Shown piece by piece: positions 49,210 through 58,583 of a DNA stretch of 64,000 bases. Source of the stretch: Bifidobacterium tsurumiense (GTDB lineage Bacteria; Actinomycetota; Actinomycetes; Actinomycetales; Bifidobacteriaceae). The translations under genes and the position numbers were made by a program. The stretch's first letter is position 1. Every line of letters begins with the position of its first letter. A model generated the notes under the pieces. It was not told the origin of the DNA. It was given only the letters and a program-made list of their open reading frames with translations, and ran no database searches. The DNA lies in assembly GCF_000741765.1 (NCBI RefSeq), contig NZ_JGZU01000007.1:1-64000 (forward strand). The letters are read 5' to 3'.

Positions 49210-50268
49210 TCAGCTCAGGAACTCATCCGTCGATAACTGATCCGCCTGAGGAACCGTGTCCACGGTATTCCCATTGGCATCCGTGTATGCATGGGCCTGG
49301 CCAAGAAAATCAAGATATTCCTGCGCTTGTTGGGTATCACGTGCCCCAAGGCGGAGCTTTCCGTCTGCGATATCCTGCGGAGATCCCCAATATTGCCCCT
49401 CCACGATCACATGCATACTGCGTTTGACAAAATCGGCATCCAGATTGGCGTCGGGCGCAGCCTTCACCAGCATTTCCGCTGCCTCGTCAGGATGCTCATA
49501 TGCATAGCGATACCCCTGTTGCGCTGCTTGGACGAATGAGCGTACAAATTGCGGATTGTCGGTTATTGTCTTCTCATTGGCAATGATGCCGATGGTATCC
49601 GCATTGCCAGGAACCCCGTAATCCGGTTCGGTAAAGCAATTGAGCTTCGGACCATACATATCGGCTTGCACACCCTCCCAAGTGGCATAGAATCCACCAA
49701 AGTCGGCACGTCCCGAAGACAGCGTCTGGAATGTGGAGGTACCCACAGTCACCTTGTCAAACGTTCCAGTTCCACCATCGAATTGAATCATGCGTTTGAT
49801 CACCGCATCGGATTCACTCGCCCCGAATGTGGCAAACGTTTTGCCGTCGAAATCACGCGGTCTAGTTATGGATGTGTTCGAAGCCAGTGAACACCAAATG
49901 GCGCTCGGTTTGCGTTGTACCTGGAGCACCTCACGAAGATTGGCGCCTTTGAGACTGTACTGTGCCACATTGGTCAAATTGGACAGCGCAAAATCTGCGA
50001 CACCACTATTCACCGCTTGTTCCGCACCTGCCTGGGACACGGCGACGATATCCACATCCAATCCAGCTTTGGCGAAATACCCTTGTTCCTTGGCGACGTA
50101 CACGCCGATATGATTGGTATCCGGTGCCCATGAAAGCATGAATGTTGTTTTGGTGGTTCCAGCTTGGTCGGCAGTGACGCCACATGCCGTCACCATGCAC
50201 AAGGCGACGAGCGCACTCAACACAGCAACACATATGCGCAGACTTTTGCTTTTCATATCACGAAGCAT
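49210..50268 (-). CDS. ABC transporter substrate-binding lipoprotein (THI5/NMT1-like)
   Basis: The 352-residue lipoprotein has a signal sequence ending ALCMVTAC (lipobox). The NMT1/THI5-like fold is shown by TTFMLSWAPDTNHIGVYVAKEQGYF, FALSNLTNVAQYSLKG, DFDGKTFATFGASESD and IGIIANEKTITDNPQFVRSFV. Family members bind hydroxymethylpyrimidine-type thiamine precursors, though nitrate or sulfonate relatives exist. The start may be 50268 (after AGGGA) or 50256. It is divergent from the permease gene, and I found no TPP riboswitch in the shared region. Confidence 0.86.
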   Translation of the reverse strand: MLRDMKSKSLRICVAVLSALVALCMVTACGVTADQAGTTKTTFMLSWAPDTNHIGVYVAKEQGYFAKAGLDVDIVAVSQAGAEQAVNSGVADFALSNLTNVAQYSLKGANLREVLQVQRKPSAIWCSLASNTSITRPRDFDGKTFATFGASESDAVIKRMIQFDGGTGTFDKVTVGTSTFQTLSSGRADFGGFYATWEGVQADMYGPKLNCFTEPDYGVPGNADTIGIIANEKTITDNPQFVRSFVQAAQQGYRYAYEHPDEAAEMLVKAAPDANLDADFVKRSMHVIVEGQYWGSPQDIADGKLRLGARDTQQAQEYLDFLGQAHAYTDANGNTVDTVPQADQLSTDEFLS

Positions 50269-50330
50269 CAGGCAATCCCTAGTTCTCGTATCATCGTCAC
50301 GCTCTGGGATTCGCGGAAGGTCGGCAGAAC

Positions 50331-50678
50331 GTGACCACAGGGCCGGTTTCCGCTGTTCAATGCCCCCGGTTGCCTTGGAAAGACCAATCAACAGTCGGTT
50401 TGCCACACATTGATATCAAGCGCATCGATTATGAAGCATCGCCCAGACATTGCTTCGTTCTTGGATTGCACCCATGTCATGGAGCTGCACAGTACTCCAT
50501 ACCGACGTCGGTTCCTCAGGTTCTCGGTTGGCTTGAAGTCGAGGTTGACGAGATAATGGTATGCGGCGGAAAAAGCGCATATCGCTCATTGTTAAGTATT
50601 GCCGCCTCCATTGGGCGTCCCCGGGCTCCTCACCTTACCGTGTGTCGCGCAGTGGAATTGGACGGAAAGGCAAGGTGA
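50331..50678 (+). CDS. Doubtful ORF at the head of the second permease gene
   Basis: An open frame of up to 115 codons (GTG start at 50331) ends two bases before the permease ATG. The later part reads SVPQVLGWLEVEVDEIMVCG followed by RSLLSIAASIGRPRAPHLTV, which looks more protein-like than the other frames, while the first 30 codons do not. I recognise no family. It could be a short coupled gene, a remnant, or chance. It occupies most of the 411-base divergent region 50269-50680, which otherwise must hold both promoters. Confidence 0.3.
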   Translation: MTTGPVSAVQCPRLPWKDQSTVGLPHIDIKRIDYEASPRHCFVLGLHPCHGAAQYSIPTSVPQVLGWLEVEVDEIMVCGGKSAYRSLLSIAASIGRPRAPHLTVCRAVELDGKAR

Positions 50679-50680
50679 AT

Positions 50681-51457
50681 ATGGAACGCGTTCGTCGCAT
50701 ATTGCCGACTGTGACGGCAGTGCTCCTCATACTGATTGTGTGGCAGATTTGGGTTTCCCGATCGGGAATAAGTCCCAATGTCATGCCATCCCCTATCGCT
50801 ATCGGCCAAGCCTTGGTTGATTCTTGGCCATCTCTGTGGCCTGCTGCCCAGGTCACTGCATTGGAAAGCTTCGTCGGATTTGTTCTGGCCATCGCTTGCG
50901 GCATTGCTTTGGGTATGGCTTTCTATATCTCCAGAACGCTGAAATCAGCATTATTCCCGCTGTTGTATGCCGCACAAACCATGCCGCTAATCTCTATTGC
51001 GCCGCTGTTTCTGATCTGGTTTGGTTTTGATATTTCCGGCAAAATCATCATTGTCGCCATATTCGGACTCTTCCCCATAGCGGTCCAGACGATTCGTGGC
51101 CTCGAAGCCGTTCCTAGGTTTTACACTGATGTGGCTTTGACCTGCGGAGCAAGCAATGCGTGGACTCTGTGGCATGTCAAGCTCAGGGTGGCTGCACGCC
51201 ATATTTTCGGTGGAATCCGCATAAGCGCCGCATACACCGTCGCAACGGCTGCAACTGCGGAATATCTGGGCTCACGCTCCGGTTTGGGCATCTGGCTGCA
51301 GGCAGCCTACAATTCCTTCCGCACACCTTTGGTATTCTGCGCGACCATTGTGATCATCGCCATGACCTGCGTGCTGCTGGTAGCGGTGAATGCTTCCGAA
51401 TTGCTGCTTATCGGCCCTGCAAGCGATGATGAAGACCCTGACGCCGACCAGTTGTGA
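50681..51457 (+). CDS. ABC transporter permease (NitT/TauT type)
   Basis: The 258-residue inner-membrane permease has about six helices and the ATPase-contact segment TCGASNAWTLWHVKLRVAARHIFGG, then AEYLGSRSGLGIWL. It is the expected partner of the divergent THI5-like binding protein. No ATPase gene is adjacent, which is unusual; the ATPase at 41.9-42.7 kb may serve it. The start follows AAGGTGAAT. It resembles the frameshifted permease at 40 kb in layout and is here intact. Confidence 0.9.
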   Translation: MERVRRILPTVTAVLLILIVWQIWVSRSGISPNVMPSPIAIGQALVDSWPSLWPAAQVTALESFVGFVLAIACGIALGMAFYISRTLKSALFPLLYAAQTMPLISIAPLFLIWFGFDISGKIIIVAIFGLFPIAVQTIRGLEAVPRFYTDVALTCGASNAWTLWHVKLRVAARHIFGGIRISAAYTVATAATAEYLGSRSGLGIWLQAAYNSFRTPLVFCATIVIIAMTCVLLVAVNASELLLIGPASDDEDPDADQL

Positions 51458-51559
51458 GATTCTTGGCATTCGATAAACACAGTTGCGAGGGCGTTCTTCG
51501 ACTTAAGCGTTTGCACAAATGCGAGTTTGCGTAAGTGACGCATCCTCCCGAATATGGCT

Positions 51560-51611
51560 GGGCGCTTGGTTGGAACGAGTATCTCGCGATACGCATCCCA
51601 ATCAAGCGCCC
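51560..51611. terminator. Hairpin between convergent permease and UPF0182 genes
   Basis: A 14-bp inverted repeat with one mismatch (GGGCGCTTGGTTGG, 51560-51573, against 51598-51611) has a 24-nt loop that contains a second short inverted pair. It is placed to terminate both convergent genes. Confidence 0.7.
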
Positions 51612-51672
51612 AAAATGGAAACTGCTATGAACCTGCGAAATGTGCCTCACAGATTCATAACAGTTAGCTGCT

Positions 51673-54600
51673 TTACTCCTGTTCTTGGGCCAGCGCCTTG
51701 TTCAGAGCATCCTGCAATTGCTGCTGCGCCTGACCATACGCGGACCAGTCGCCGGATTTCATCGCCGCATCGGCATCCTTCATCGCTTGCGCAGCATCCT
51801 GCAGTGCCGATTTGAGCTCTTCGCTCATTGCGCTGTCACCGGAGCTTGAGCTGGATTGATCCGGCCCATCCGCATCGTCGGAAGTCTGTCCGCCGTTCTG
51901 CGAAGCATTGGAATTATCCGCGTCTCCTGCGGAGGCACCGGAATTTCCACCGAACACTTGATCAAGAGCCTCATCCAAAGTATTGGCAAAACCGACTTGA
52001 TCGCCGAAGGCAACCAGCACCTTTTTCAGCAATGGATAACTCGTGGCACCGCTTGACTGCACATATACCGGTTCCACATACACCAATCCGCCACCCAATG
52101 GCAATGTGAGCAAATTGCCACGTTTGACATTGGTGGATCCTGATTCAAGCAAGTTCAGCTCCTTGGACACATCAGCATTGGCGTTGAAATTATTCTGCGC
52201 CTGGCCGGGGCCTGGCACGTTGGAATCCTTGGGCAGCTCCTGCAATCTCAATGTGCCGTAATTCGCACCGATGGTTCCTTTGGTATTGCCCGCATCCGAA
52301 TCAACAGAAAGGAATCCAGTGAGGATCTCTCGAGTCGTCGAGGAGTCGCCGGCTGGAATATACGTTGATGTCAACGAAAACACCGGCTCTTTCGAACCGC
52401 CGGTTTGCAATGTCAGGTAGTAGGGAGGCTGCAAGATATCACGCTTCTGGGCTTCCTGCGATTCAGTCGGATCCACAGGGCTTTGCCAGAAGTCCTCTCC
52501 TGAGAAGAACTGGCTTGCACTGGTCACATGATATTTGGAAAGCAGCTGCCGCTGCACCTTGAACAAACTTTCCGGATAGCGCAAATGGCTCATCAGATCA
52601 CCGGAGATATCGGAAATCTGATGATATTGGCCAGGGAAAATCTGGGACCATGCCTTGATCACCGGATCATTGGCATCCCACACATACAGGTCGACTGAGC
52701 CATCGTATGCGTCCACAGTGGCCTTCACCGAATTGCGAATGTAATTCGCCTGCTGGGAGCCCAAACCCTGTATGGTTTGCGAAGTGGTTGTGGTCGAATC
52801 CTCTGTTGCTTCGCCCAAATCGGTCATCTGAGAGTAGGGGTACTGGTCGGATGTGGTGTAGCCATCCACGATCCACTTCACCCTGCCATCCACAACTGCC
52901 GGATACACGCGTCCGTCCAATGTGAGATACGGAGCCACCTTTGCCACGCGATCCTTAGGACTGCGATCATAGAGGATTTGCGAATCTGCGGTAACGCGAT
53001 CGGAGAACAGAATCTGATCGGAACCGAAGCGAATGGCATAGAGCAAGCGGGAGAAGATATTGCCCACCGAGGGGCCTCCATTGCCGCTAAAGGTATTGGT
53101 TGCACCCTGTGAACCGGTCGGATAATCGAATTCCCATGACTGCGTACCCTCCGGAGCTCCGACAATGGAATATTCCGGCGCATTGGGCGAGAAGTAGATG
53201 CGTGGTTCGTAATGCTGCGTATCAGTGAGCTCACCTTGAGTCGGGATGCCATATTCAAAGAAGCGAGGCTGCCCGTCGGCAGTGACCTGATTGCCATATG
53301 CCGCGACAATGCCGTAGCCGTGTGTATACACCGTATGGTCGTTCACCCAATTGCGGTTATCGTTGCCATCGAGATTCAATTCACGGGCGGCAATAACCGT
53401 ATCCTGACTGACTCCATTGACGTCATATTTGTCGACAGCCAAAGTGTCCGGGAATGAATAGTACTGCTTGGATTGCTGCAGCTGCTTGAATGTTGCAGGA
53501 ACGACCTGAGGATCGAGCAGGCGAATCTGTGCGGTTGTTTCGGCATCCGAAGCCAAGGCGCCAGACTTGCCTTCTGTGGTGGCCTGATACTGTTCGACCT
53601 TCACATCCTTGAGTCCATACGCTTCTTGCGTGGCTTCGATATTGCGCTGGATATAGCTGGATTCCATCTCCTGCGCATTCGGATTGACCTTGAAACGTTG
53701 CAAAAGCGTCGGCCACACCACAGTGAGCAGCAAGGCGATGACCACGGTCACCGAAACCGCTATCGCAGGAACACGCCATGCCTTCAATGCTGCAACAGCA
53801 CGGACCCCAAGGGATGCCGGGCCTTCCAGAGCATGCGAGCGCATAAGCCAGACACCCAAAACCACACCCAATACCGCAGTAAGCGCGGCCATTACGAAGG
53901 TTACCGGAATGGTTGCGTGCACAGCTGTATACGCGGCTCCTGTGAATCGATCACCGGTCGCCGTGAGGCTGCTGAATGCCGAAAGCACTTGCGTTATCGC
54001 AGCCGCCAGCATGATCATGATGAGCCATATGCCCAACTGGCGACGGGAACGCTTGGTTATGGAGAACAATCCACGTCCCTTAACCGGCATGGTGATGCGG
54101 ATCCCGCCCATAAGCACATGAGTGACCACGGAGAAGATCAGCCCGACCACGAGTAGCAGTGATATGGCGGATACGATCAGTTTGAGACCAGGCAGCACGA
54201 ATACGTAGAAACCGGTGTCAATGCCGAATTGCGGATCCGTCGTGCCAAATGACTGCGCGTGGAACATCAGCAGTATTTCCGACCAATGCGCATTGAACTG
54301 AGAACCGAACAGCAGGCCGACCACAAGGGATACGATCACTGCAACACGACGGGCATTGCGTGAGCTCACACCCTTGCCCACTTCGATGACATCTCCATTG
54401 ATACGGATCGTGGATCCGTCAGATGAGTCAGGCCGCGCACGAATGGCCAATGTCGCGGAAATGTAGCTCACACCTGCCATAAGCAAGGCGTATGCCACCC
54501 ACAGGCCGACTTTGGTGGCCAACTGCACCCAGATAACGCTCTGGAAGCCGAGTTGCGAATACCACATCAGGTCGGTAATGAATCGTGCCAATCCAAAGAA

Positions 54601-54882
54601 GAGACCCACGATCACTGCCAGCACGGCAACTAAGGAGAAGGCGATAATCGCACGTCGATTGGGTTTGCGATTACCGTTGCTCAATCGCGGTCGCGTTGAT
54701 TTGCCACGAGTTGATTTGGCATGCGTGCCATCGCCGCCATTCCCGGAATTCCTGGTATCGCTTTTGGCCTCGTCGCCATCGACCTCGACATTCAGGATTT
54801 CCGGCTCATCCTGTTCGTTGTTGTCATGATTACTGGACTTCCTCGGCCTGTTGTATGAGAATAACCCGTCAAACATATCCAT
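51673..54882 (-). CDS. UPF0182 family membrane protein
   Basis: The 1,069-residue protein has a basic, low-complexity cytoplasmic head, seven membrane helices within about residues 75-400, then a large extracytoplasmic domain with the family's YIQRNIEATQEAYGL, RELNLDGNDNRNWVNDHTVYTHGYG and EYGIPTQGELTDTQHYEPRIYF. A C-terminal low-complexity Ala/Gln/Asp region (about 985-1069) ends it. The family is widespread in Actinobacteria with unknown function. It diverges from the GH3 gene. Confidence 0.92.
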   Translation of the reverse strand: MDMFDGLFSYNRPRKSSNHDNNEQDEPEILNVEVDGDEAKSDTRNSGNGGDGTHAKSTRGKSTRPRLSNGNRKPNRRAIIAFSLVAVLAVIVGLFFGLARFITDLMWYSQLGFQSVIWVQLATKVGLWVAYALLMAGVSYISATLAIRARPDSSDGSTIRINGDVIEVGKGVSSRNARRVAVIVSLVVGLLFGSQFNAHWSEILLMFHAQSFGTTDPQFGIDTGFYVFVLPGLKLIVSAISLLLVVGLIFSVVTHVLMGGIRITMPVKGRGLFSITKRSRRQLGIWLIMIMLAAAITQVLSAFSSLTATGDRFTGAAYTAVHATIPVTFVMAALTAVLGVVLGVWLMRSHALEGPASLGVRAVAALKAWRVPAIAVSVTVVIALLLTVVWPTLLQRFKVNPNAQEMESSYIQRNIEATQEAYGLKDVKVEQYQATTEGKSGALASDAETTAQIRLLDPQVVPATFKQLQQSKQYYSFPDTLAVDKYDVNGVSQDTVIAARELNLDGNDNRNWVNDHTVYTHGYGIVAAYGNQVTADGQPRFFEYGIPTQGELTDTQHYEPRIYFSPNAPEYSIVGAPEGTQSWEFDYPTGSQGATNTFSGNGGPSVGNIFSRLLYAIRFGSDQILFSDRVTADSQILYDRSPKDRVAKVAPYLTLDGRVYPAVVDGRVKWIVDGYTTSDQYPYSQMTDLGEATEDSTTTTSQTIQGLGSQQANYIRNSVKATVDAYDGSVDLYVWDANDPVIKAWSQIFPGQYHQISDISGDLMSHLRYPESLFKVQRQLLSKYHVTSASQFFSGEDFWQSPVDPTESQEAQKRDILQPPYYLTLQTGGSKEPVFSLTSTYIPAGDSSTTREILTGFLSVDSDAGNTKGTIGANYGTLRLQELPKDSNVPGPGQAQNNFNANADVSKELNLLESGSTNVKRGNLLTLPLGGGLVYVEPVYVQSSGATSYPLLKKVLVAFGDQVGFANTLDEALDQVFGGNSGASAGDADNSNASQNGGQTSDDADGPDQSSSSSGDSAMSEELKSALQDAAQAMKDADAAMKSGDWSAYGQAQQQLQDALNKALAQEQE

Positions 54883-54959
54883 ATTTCGTAAGAGTACCGT
54901 TCACCATCGAAAGCGACGGTTCTTATGCTCGATGCGTATGACTTTGAACGACAACGAGT

Positions 54960-56276
54960 ATGGGATGTCATAATGAGATGGTGAAGAGTTTCAGGGGACA
55001 TAGTTCAAAACATGCACGTCGCTCGGCCACATCAGGTTGGCTGCCGACACTAGTGGCCGTAATCATTGCAGTGGCACTTATCGTTTCAGTGGCATTGGGC
55101 ATCAATGCGGTGAATCGGAATACTTCCTCGGCTGACGGATCATCCCAAAGCCAGCCGGCTTCGTCTTCGACTCATGAGGACATCCAACGCAGTGCGGTTC
55201 CCCAAGCTTCCCCCTCTTCAACGGATTCTTCTGAGGACGCCGATATGGACAAGGCCCGACAAGCCGTCGATGCTATGAGCATGGAAGAGCGCGTCGGACA
55301 GCTCATCATGGTTCCTGTATGCGCCGGCTGCGATATTGCCAGCATCGCATCTGGAGTGAGTTCCATTCACGCAGGTTCGATACTGGTGACAGGCAACTGG
55401 AATAGTGGGGTTGCCGCGGTACGTCAGGCTGTTGAACAGGTCAAAGCCTCAACTCCGCAGGGCATTGCTCTGATCGTCGCCACCGACCAAGAGGGCGGCC
55501 AGGTGCAGCATTTGCGTGGCAACGGTTTCAGCACCATGCCATCGGCCGTGGAACAAGGCACGCTCGACACGGGCATCCTTCGCGCCCAGGCAACGCAATG
55601 GGGCTCCGAATTGGTCCAAGCAGGCATAACCACTGATTTGGCACCTGTTGTCGACACCGTTACCGTTCAGCGTAATACGAATGCGCCGATCGGTGCCCTG
55701 TCCAGGGATTTTGGATTGGATGCTACGGGCAATGCCACTCATGCACAGGCATTTATGGACGGAATGCATGATGCCGGGGTCAGCACGGTGATCAAGCACT
55801 ACCCCGGATTGGGTGGAGTGACAGGAAATACGGATTTCACCACACAAGGCATTGTGGACACCACAACCGGCCCGGATTCACCGCAGATTGCTGCCTTTGA
55901 GCAGGCTCTGCAATCTCAGCCCAGTATGGTGATGATGTCGCTGGCAACATACACACAGCTGGATGCCAATGCCCCGGCTGCGTTCTCCCCCACCATAATC
56001 GGTCAGCTGCTGCGCACCAAAGCCGACTATTCAGGAGTGGTGATTTCTGATTCGCTTTCCGCAGCCGCTGTCAGTGGTATCGATTCCACACAGCTCGGCG
56101 TGCGATTGGTCGAAGCCGGCGGCGATATCGCCTGTATCGGCGAGTACTCATTGGTCGCACCGATAGCCGATGGTTTGAACCAACGAGCATCTCAAGACAG
56201 CGACTTCGCGCAATTGGTCACTCAAGCGGCCACTCGGGTGATGGCCCTGAAATATCGTATGGGACTCATCTCTTGA
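54960..56276 (+). CDS. Glycoside hydrolase family 3 protein (LpqI/NagZ-like)
   Basis: The 438-residue protein is membrane-anchored by an N-terminal helix (about 27-48) without a lipobox. The GH3 barrel shows VATDQEGGQVQ, KHYPGLGGVTGNTDFTTQG and VVISDSLSAAAV, the last holding the nucleophile Asp. Family members release N-acetylglucosamine from wall fragments. The KHFPGHG/DSH dyad of NagZ is replaced by KHYPGLG and GNTD, as I recall for mycobacterial LpqI. The start at 54960 is uncertain (ATG 54978 is also in frame). Confidence 0.87.
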   Translation: MGCHNEMVKSFRGHSSKHARRSATSGWLPTLVAVIIAVALIVSVALGINAVNRNTSSADGSSQSQPASSSTHEDIQRSAVPQASPSSTDSSEDADMDKARQAVDAMSMEERVGQLIMVPVCAGCDIASIASGVSSIHAGSILVTGNWNSGVAAVRQAVEQVKASTPQGIALIVATDQEGGQVQHLRGNGFSTMPSAVEQGTLDTGILRAQATQWGSELVQAGITTDLAPVVDTVTVQRNTNAPIGALSRDFGLDATGNATHAQAFMDGMHDAGVSTVIKHYPGLGGVTGNTDFTTQGIVDTTTGPDSPQIAAFEQALQSQPSMVMMSLATYTQLDANAPAAFSPTIIGQLLRTKADYSGVVISDSLSAAAVSGIDSTQLGVRLVEAGGDIACIGEYSLVAPIADGLNQRASQDSDFAQLVTQAATRVMALKYRMGLIS

Positions 56277-56301
56277 TCAGCGTGTCACAATATGGCGCTC
56301 A

Positions 56302-56630
56302 TCAGACGAATACGAACTGCACGAGCACCATATATGCAATGGTTCCAGCGGAAATCGAGAGCAACATATTGCGCTTCCACCAGTGCAAAACGACAGTGAG
56401 CAGCAGAGCCACAGCCTCAGGGATCCCGTAGGAGTAGCCGTTATTGCCGTATTGCGCAATGAATACACCACCAAAAGCCCGGACATGGCAAAAGGAAGCA
56501 CACGACCTAAATATCGTACGAATCGTGGCGGCTCAGTGGATTCGGGAAAGATGATAAAAGGCAGGAATCGCGTCACCATAGTGCCGAGCACCACGGCAGC
56601 GATGGTGACCATACTTTGCACAACGGTCAT
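56302..56630 (-). pseudogene. azlD: AzlD-like branched-chain amino acid exporter subunit, frameshifted
   Basis: The small membrane partner of AzlC. The start (MTVVQSMVTIAAVVLGTMVTRFLPF) and [21 protein letters not shown] are typical. The correct C-terminus ([20 protein letters not shown], then [16 protein letters not shown]) lies in another frame ending at 56302. Near 56425-56427 (plus) a run of three C should be four; one added base gives 109 residues. Without it the frame runs on to 56277 with a Cys/Ser-rich false tail. It overlaps azlC by 4 bases. Confidence 0.85.
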
Positions 56631-57382
56631 GACTCTTTCTCCTTCCCCGATTCCGGTGATTCTTGAGCAAACTCATCCAAATGCGGGCGCAACAGCACGA
56701 AGAGGACCAGCATCGTCTCCAAAGCGGGAATCATGAAACGGCTGGAACCGAATATCACAAGGCAAATCACCGATGCCGCCACACCTACCAAGGCGGAAAT
56801 ATGACCGGGCTTCGATGAATTCAACCACTGATCCATGAAAATCACGGCGAACAACGCGGTGAGCACGAATTCAATTCCTTTGGTGGCAGACTGAGGTAGC
56901 ATGCCGCCTACCAGCCATCCCAGGGTCGCCCCTGAAACCCAATAAATCTGATTGAATACGGTGACCAAAACCATATATTGCCGCAAGTCCTCTTTGTTCT
57001 CGAAAGAAGCCCTGGAATTCACGGCAAAGGTCTCATCGCACATGCCGAAAATAAGATATGGCTTTATCCAGCCGGTTCCTTTGAACCTGTCCAGCATGGA
57101 CAATCCATAAAACAGATGTCGAGCGTTCACCATAAGCGCCATAACAAATGCGAGAAGAGGGTTGAAGGCCCCGAGTAGCAAATCAACGGTGACGAATTCC
57201 ATAGAACCTGCATAAATCAGCGCGGCCATGGATACTGGATACAGCAAGGAAAATCCCTTGACATGCATGAGCAGACCGTATGAGGTGCCGAGAAACAGAA
57301 ACCCCGCGCATATCGGCAGGGTGTCATGCAAGGCACGTCTCCATATGCGGGATGGCACCGCTTCCGTGATCTGGTGTTCCAC
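56627..57382 (-). CDS. azlC: AzlC family branched-chain amino acid exporter
   Basis: The 251-residue inner-membrane protein with about seven helices contains GFLFLGTSYGLLMHVKGFS, ALIYAGSMEFVTVDLLLG and MALMVNARHLFYGLSMLDRF, all typical of AzlC/BrnF. With AzlD it exports branched-chain amino acids and, in some bacteria, azaleucine. The start is GTG at 57382, preceded by AAGGGGGAG. The azlD stop-start overlap (ATGA) shows a two-gene operon. Confidence 0.92.
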   Translation of the reverse strand: MEHQITEAVPSRIWRRALHDTLPICAGFLFLGTSYGLLMHVKGFSLLYPVSMAALIYAGSMEFVTVDLLLGAFNPLLAFVMALMVNARHLFYGLSMLDRFKGTGWIKPYLIFGMCDETFAVNSRASFENKEDLRQYMVLVTVFNQIYWVSGATLGWLVGGMLPQSATKGIEFVLTALFAVIFMDQWLNSSKPGHISALVGVAASVICLVIFGSSRFMIPALETMLVLFVLLRPHLDEFAQESPESGKEKES

Positions 57383-57546
57383 TCTGCTCCCCCTTTCTGC
57401 CTTGGTGCGTTGCCATAACCAATGACAACACTCGGTTCATCCGGCATCGGCCCTACTCCGAAACGCCGCTCTGTCACTCATTGGCACCTACTGCAACTGC
57501 AACTTCCTCAGACACGTCGTCCTTCATGATTACCGTCACATACACA

Positions 57547-57583
57547 AACGCAGGCCACCTTAAGCCAAGGCATGCCTGCGCTT
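57547..57583 (-). terminator. Terminator of the SDR gene
   Basis: CGCAGGC (57549-57555) pairs with GCCTGCG (57574-57580), extended by AA/TT; TTTGTGTAT follows on the minus strand, about 20 bases after the SDR stop. I saw nothing else notable in the gap to azlC. Confidence 0.7.
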
Positions 57584-57600
57584 ATGAACTCAGATTGTAA

Positions 57601-58290
57601 TCAGCGGTAATTTCGTTCGATCAAAATGTCCGAAACGGTGAGATTTGCGTCATTCACCAAATTGAAGAGAATCACCTCGGCGAGTTGAGCAGGGTCCATG
57701 AAGGAATGCTGCTTGTCTTCGGAAACATAATCATGGCTATCCACGTAGAAATTCGTGTCAATGCCGCCTGGATACACGCCGACGATTTTGACGCTGCTCC
57801 CCTTGTATGCAGCCTTGAGGCTTTCTGTGTATCCACGCTCTCCCCATTTCGTGGCGCAATACACGGATTCATTGGCATTGCCGCGGGTTGCCGCAGTGCT
57901 CATGACATTGGCGATTTTCAGATGCTCTTCGTTGGTGGCATTCAATGTTGCCACACTCCACAACACCATGCCCTTCAAGCCTTTGAGGCATTTATCAATG
58001 TCTGCACCCTCGTATGCGGTCGGGACTTTGAATGAGGGCTGTCCCGCATTATTGATCAGCAGATCGATATGTCCTATCCGGGAAATCTCCTCCACGCTGG
58101 ATTGCACGAACTGCTCATCGGACACATCACCGGTGAAGGCACGATAGCTATCACCGAATTGGGCAACCATGTCCTCTTGAGCCTCGCCGTTAAAATCGAC
58201 ACCGCATACGGTCCACCCCTTGGCAATCAATTGAACCGCCAATTCTCTTCCCAGGCCTTGTGCGCTTCCTGTCACAATCGCCAAACTCAT
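57601..58290 (-). CDS. Short-chain dehydrogenase/reductase (SDR) family oxidoreductase
   Basis: The 229-residue Rossmann-fold NAD(P)-dependent enzyme has TGSAQGLGRELAV (cofactor loop), VCGVDFNGE, LLINNAGQPS and the active-site pair Ser in VMSTAATRGN and Tyr/Lys in YCATKWGERG. The substrate is unknown. The start at 58290 follows GGAGAAC; the frame extends 34 codons upstream but without family similarity. Confidence 0.92.
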   Translation of the reverse strand: MSLAIVTGSAQGLGRELAVQLIAKGWTVCGVDFNGEAQEDMVAQFGDSYRAFTGDVSDEQFVQSSVEEISRIGHIDLLINNAGQPSFKVPTAYEGADIDKCLKGLKGMVLWSVATLNATNEEHLKIANVMSTAATRGNANESVYCATKWGERGYTESLKAAYKGSSVKIVGVYPGGIDTNFYVDSHDYVSEDKQHSFMDPAQLAEVILFNLVNDANLTVSDILIERNYR

Positions 58291-58500
58291 GTCGTTCTCC
58301 TTCACACTGACTTGTATGAACAACCTTATGCCAAGCATCCTACCTGCGGTGTTCAACAACGCCATATGCGCTAAGTCGAATTGCTGACTCAATCATCTAC
58401 TTTTCTTTGGCTGGCGGCACAGGCTTTTGCATATCTGTTCATTGCACCGAAGCCAACGATTGGCAGCCACACGGATGCACTGAGGATTGTGCAACATAAT

Positions 58501-58532
58501 GAAACGGCGGCAGGAACACCTGTCGCCGTTTC
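58501..58532 (-). terminator. Terminator of the uracil/xanthine permease gene
   Basis: A 14-bp stem with one mismatch (GAAACGGCGGCAGG, 58501-58514, against 58519-58532) has a 4-nt loop and is followed on the minus strand by ATTATG. It lies about 50 bases after the stop. Confidence 0.75.
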
Positions 58533-58583
58533 ACCTTCATGCCAAGTCACCTATTGTTTGGACGACTGGCTATTTATGACGCA

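Noticed and set aside
50269..50680. TPP riboswitch at the second importer
   Set aside because: The CTGAGA and ACCTGAT cores in the right order were not found on either strand.
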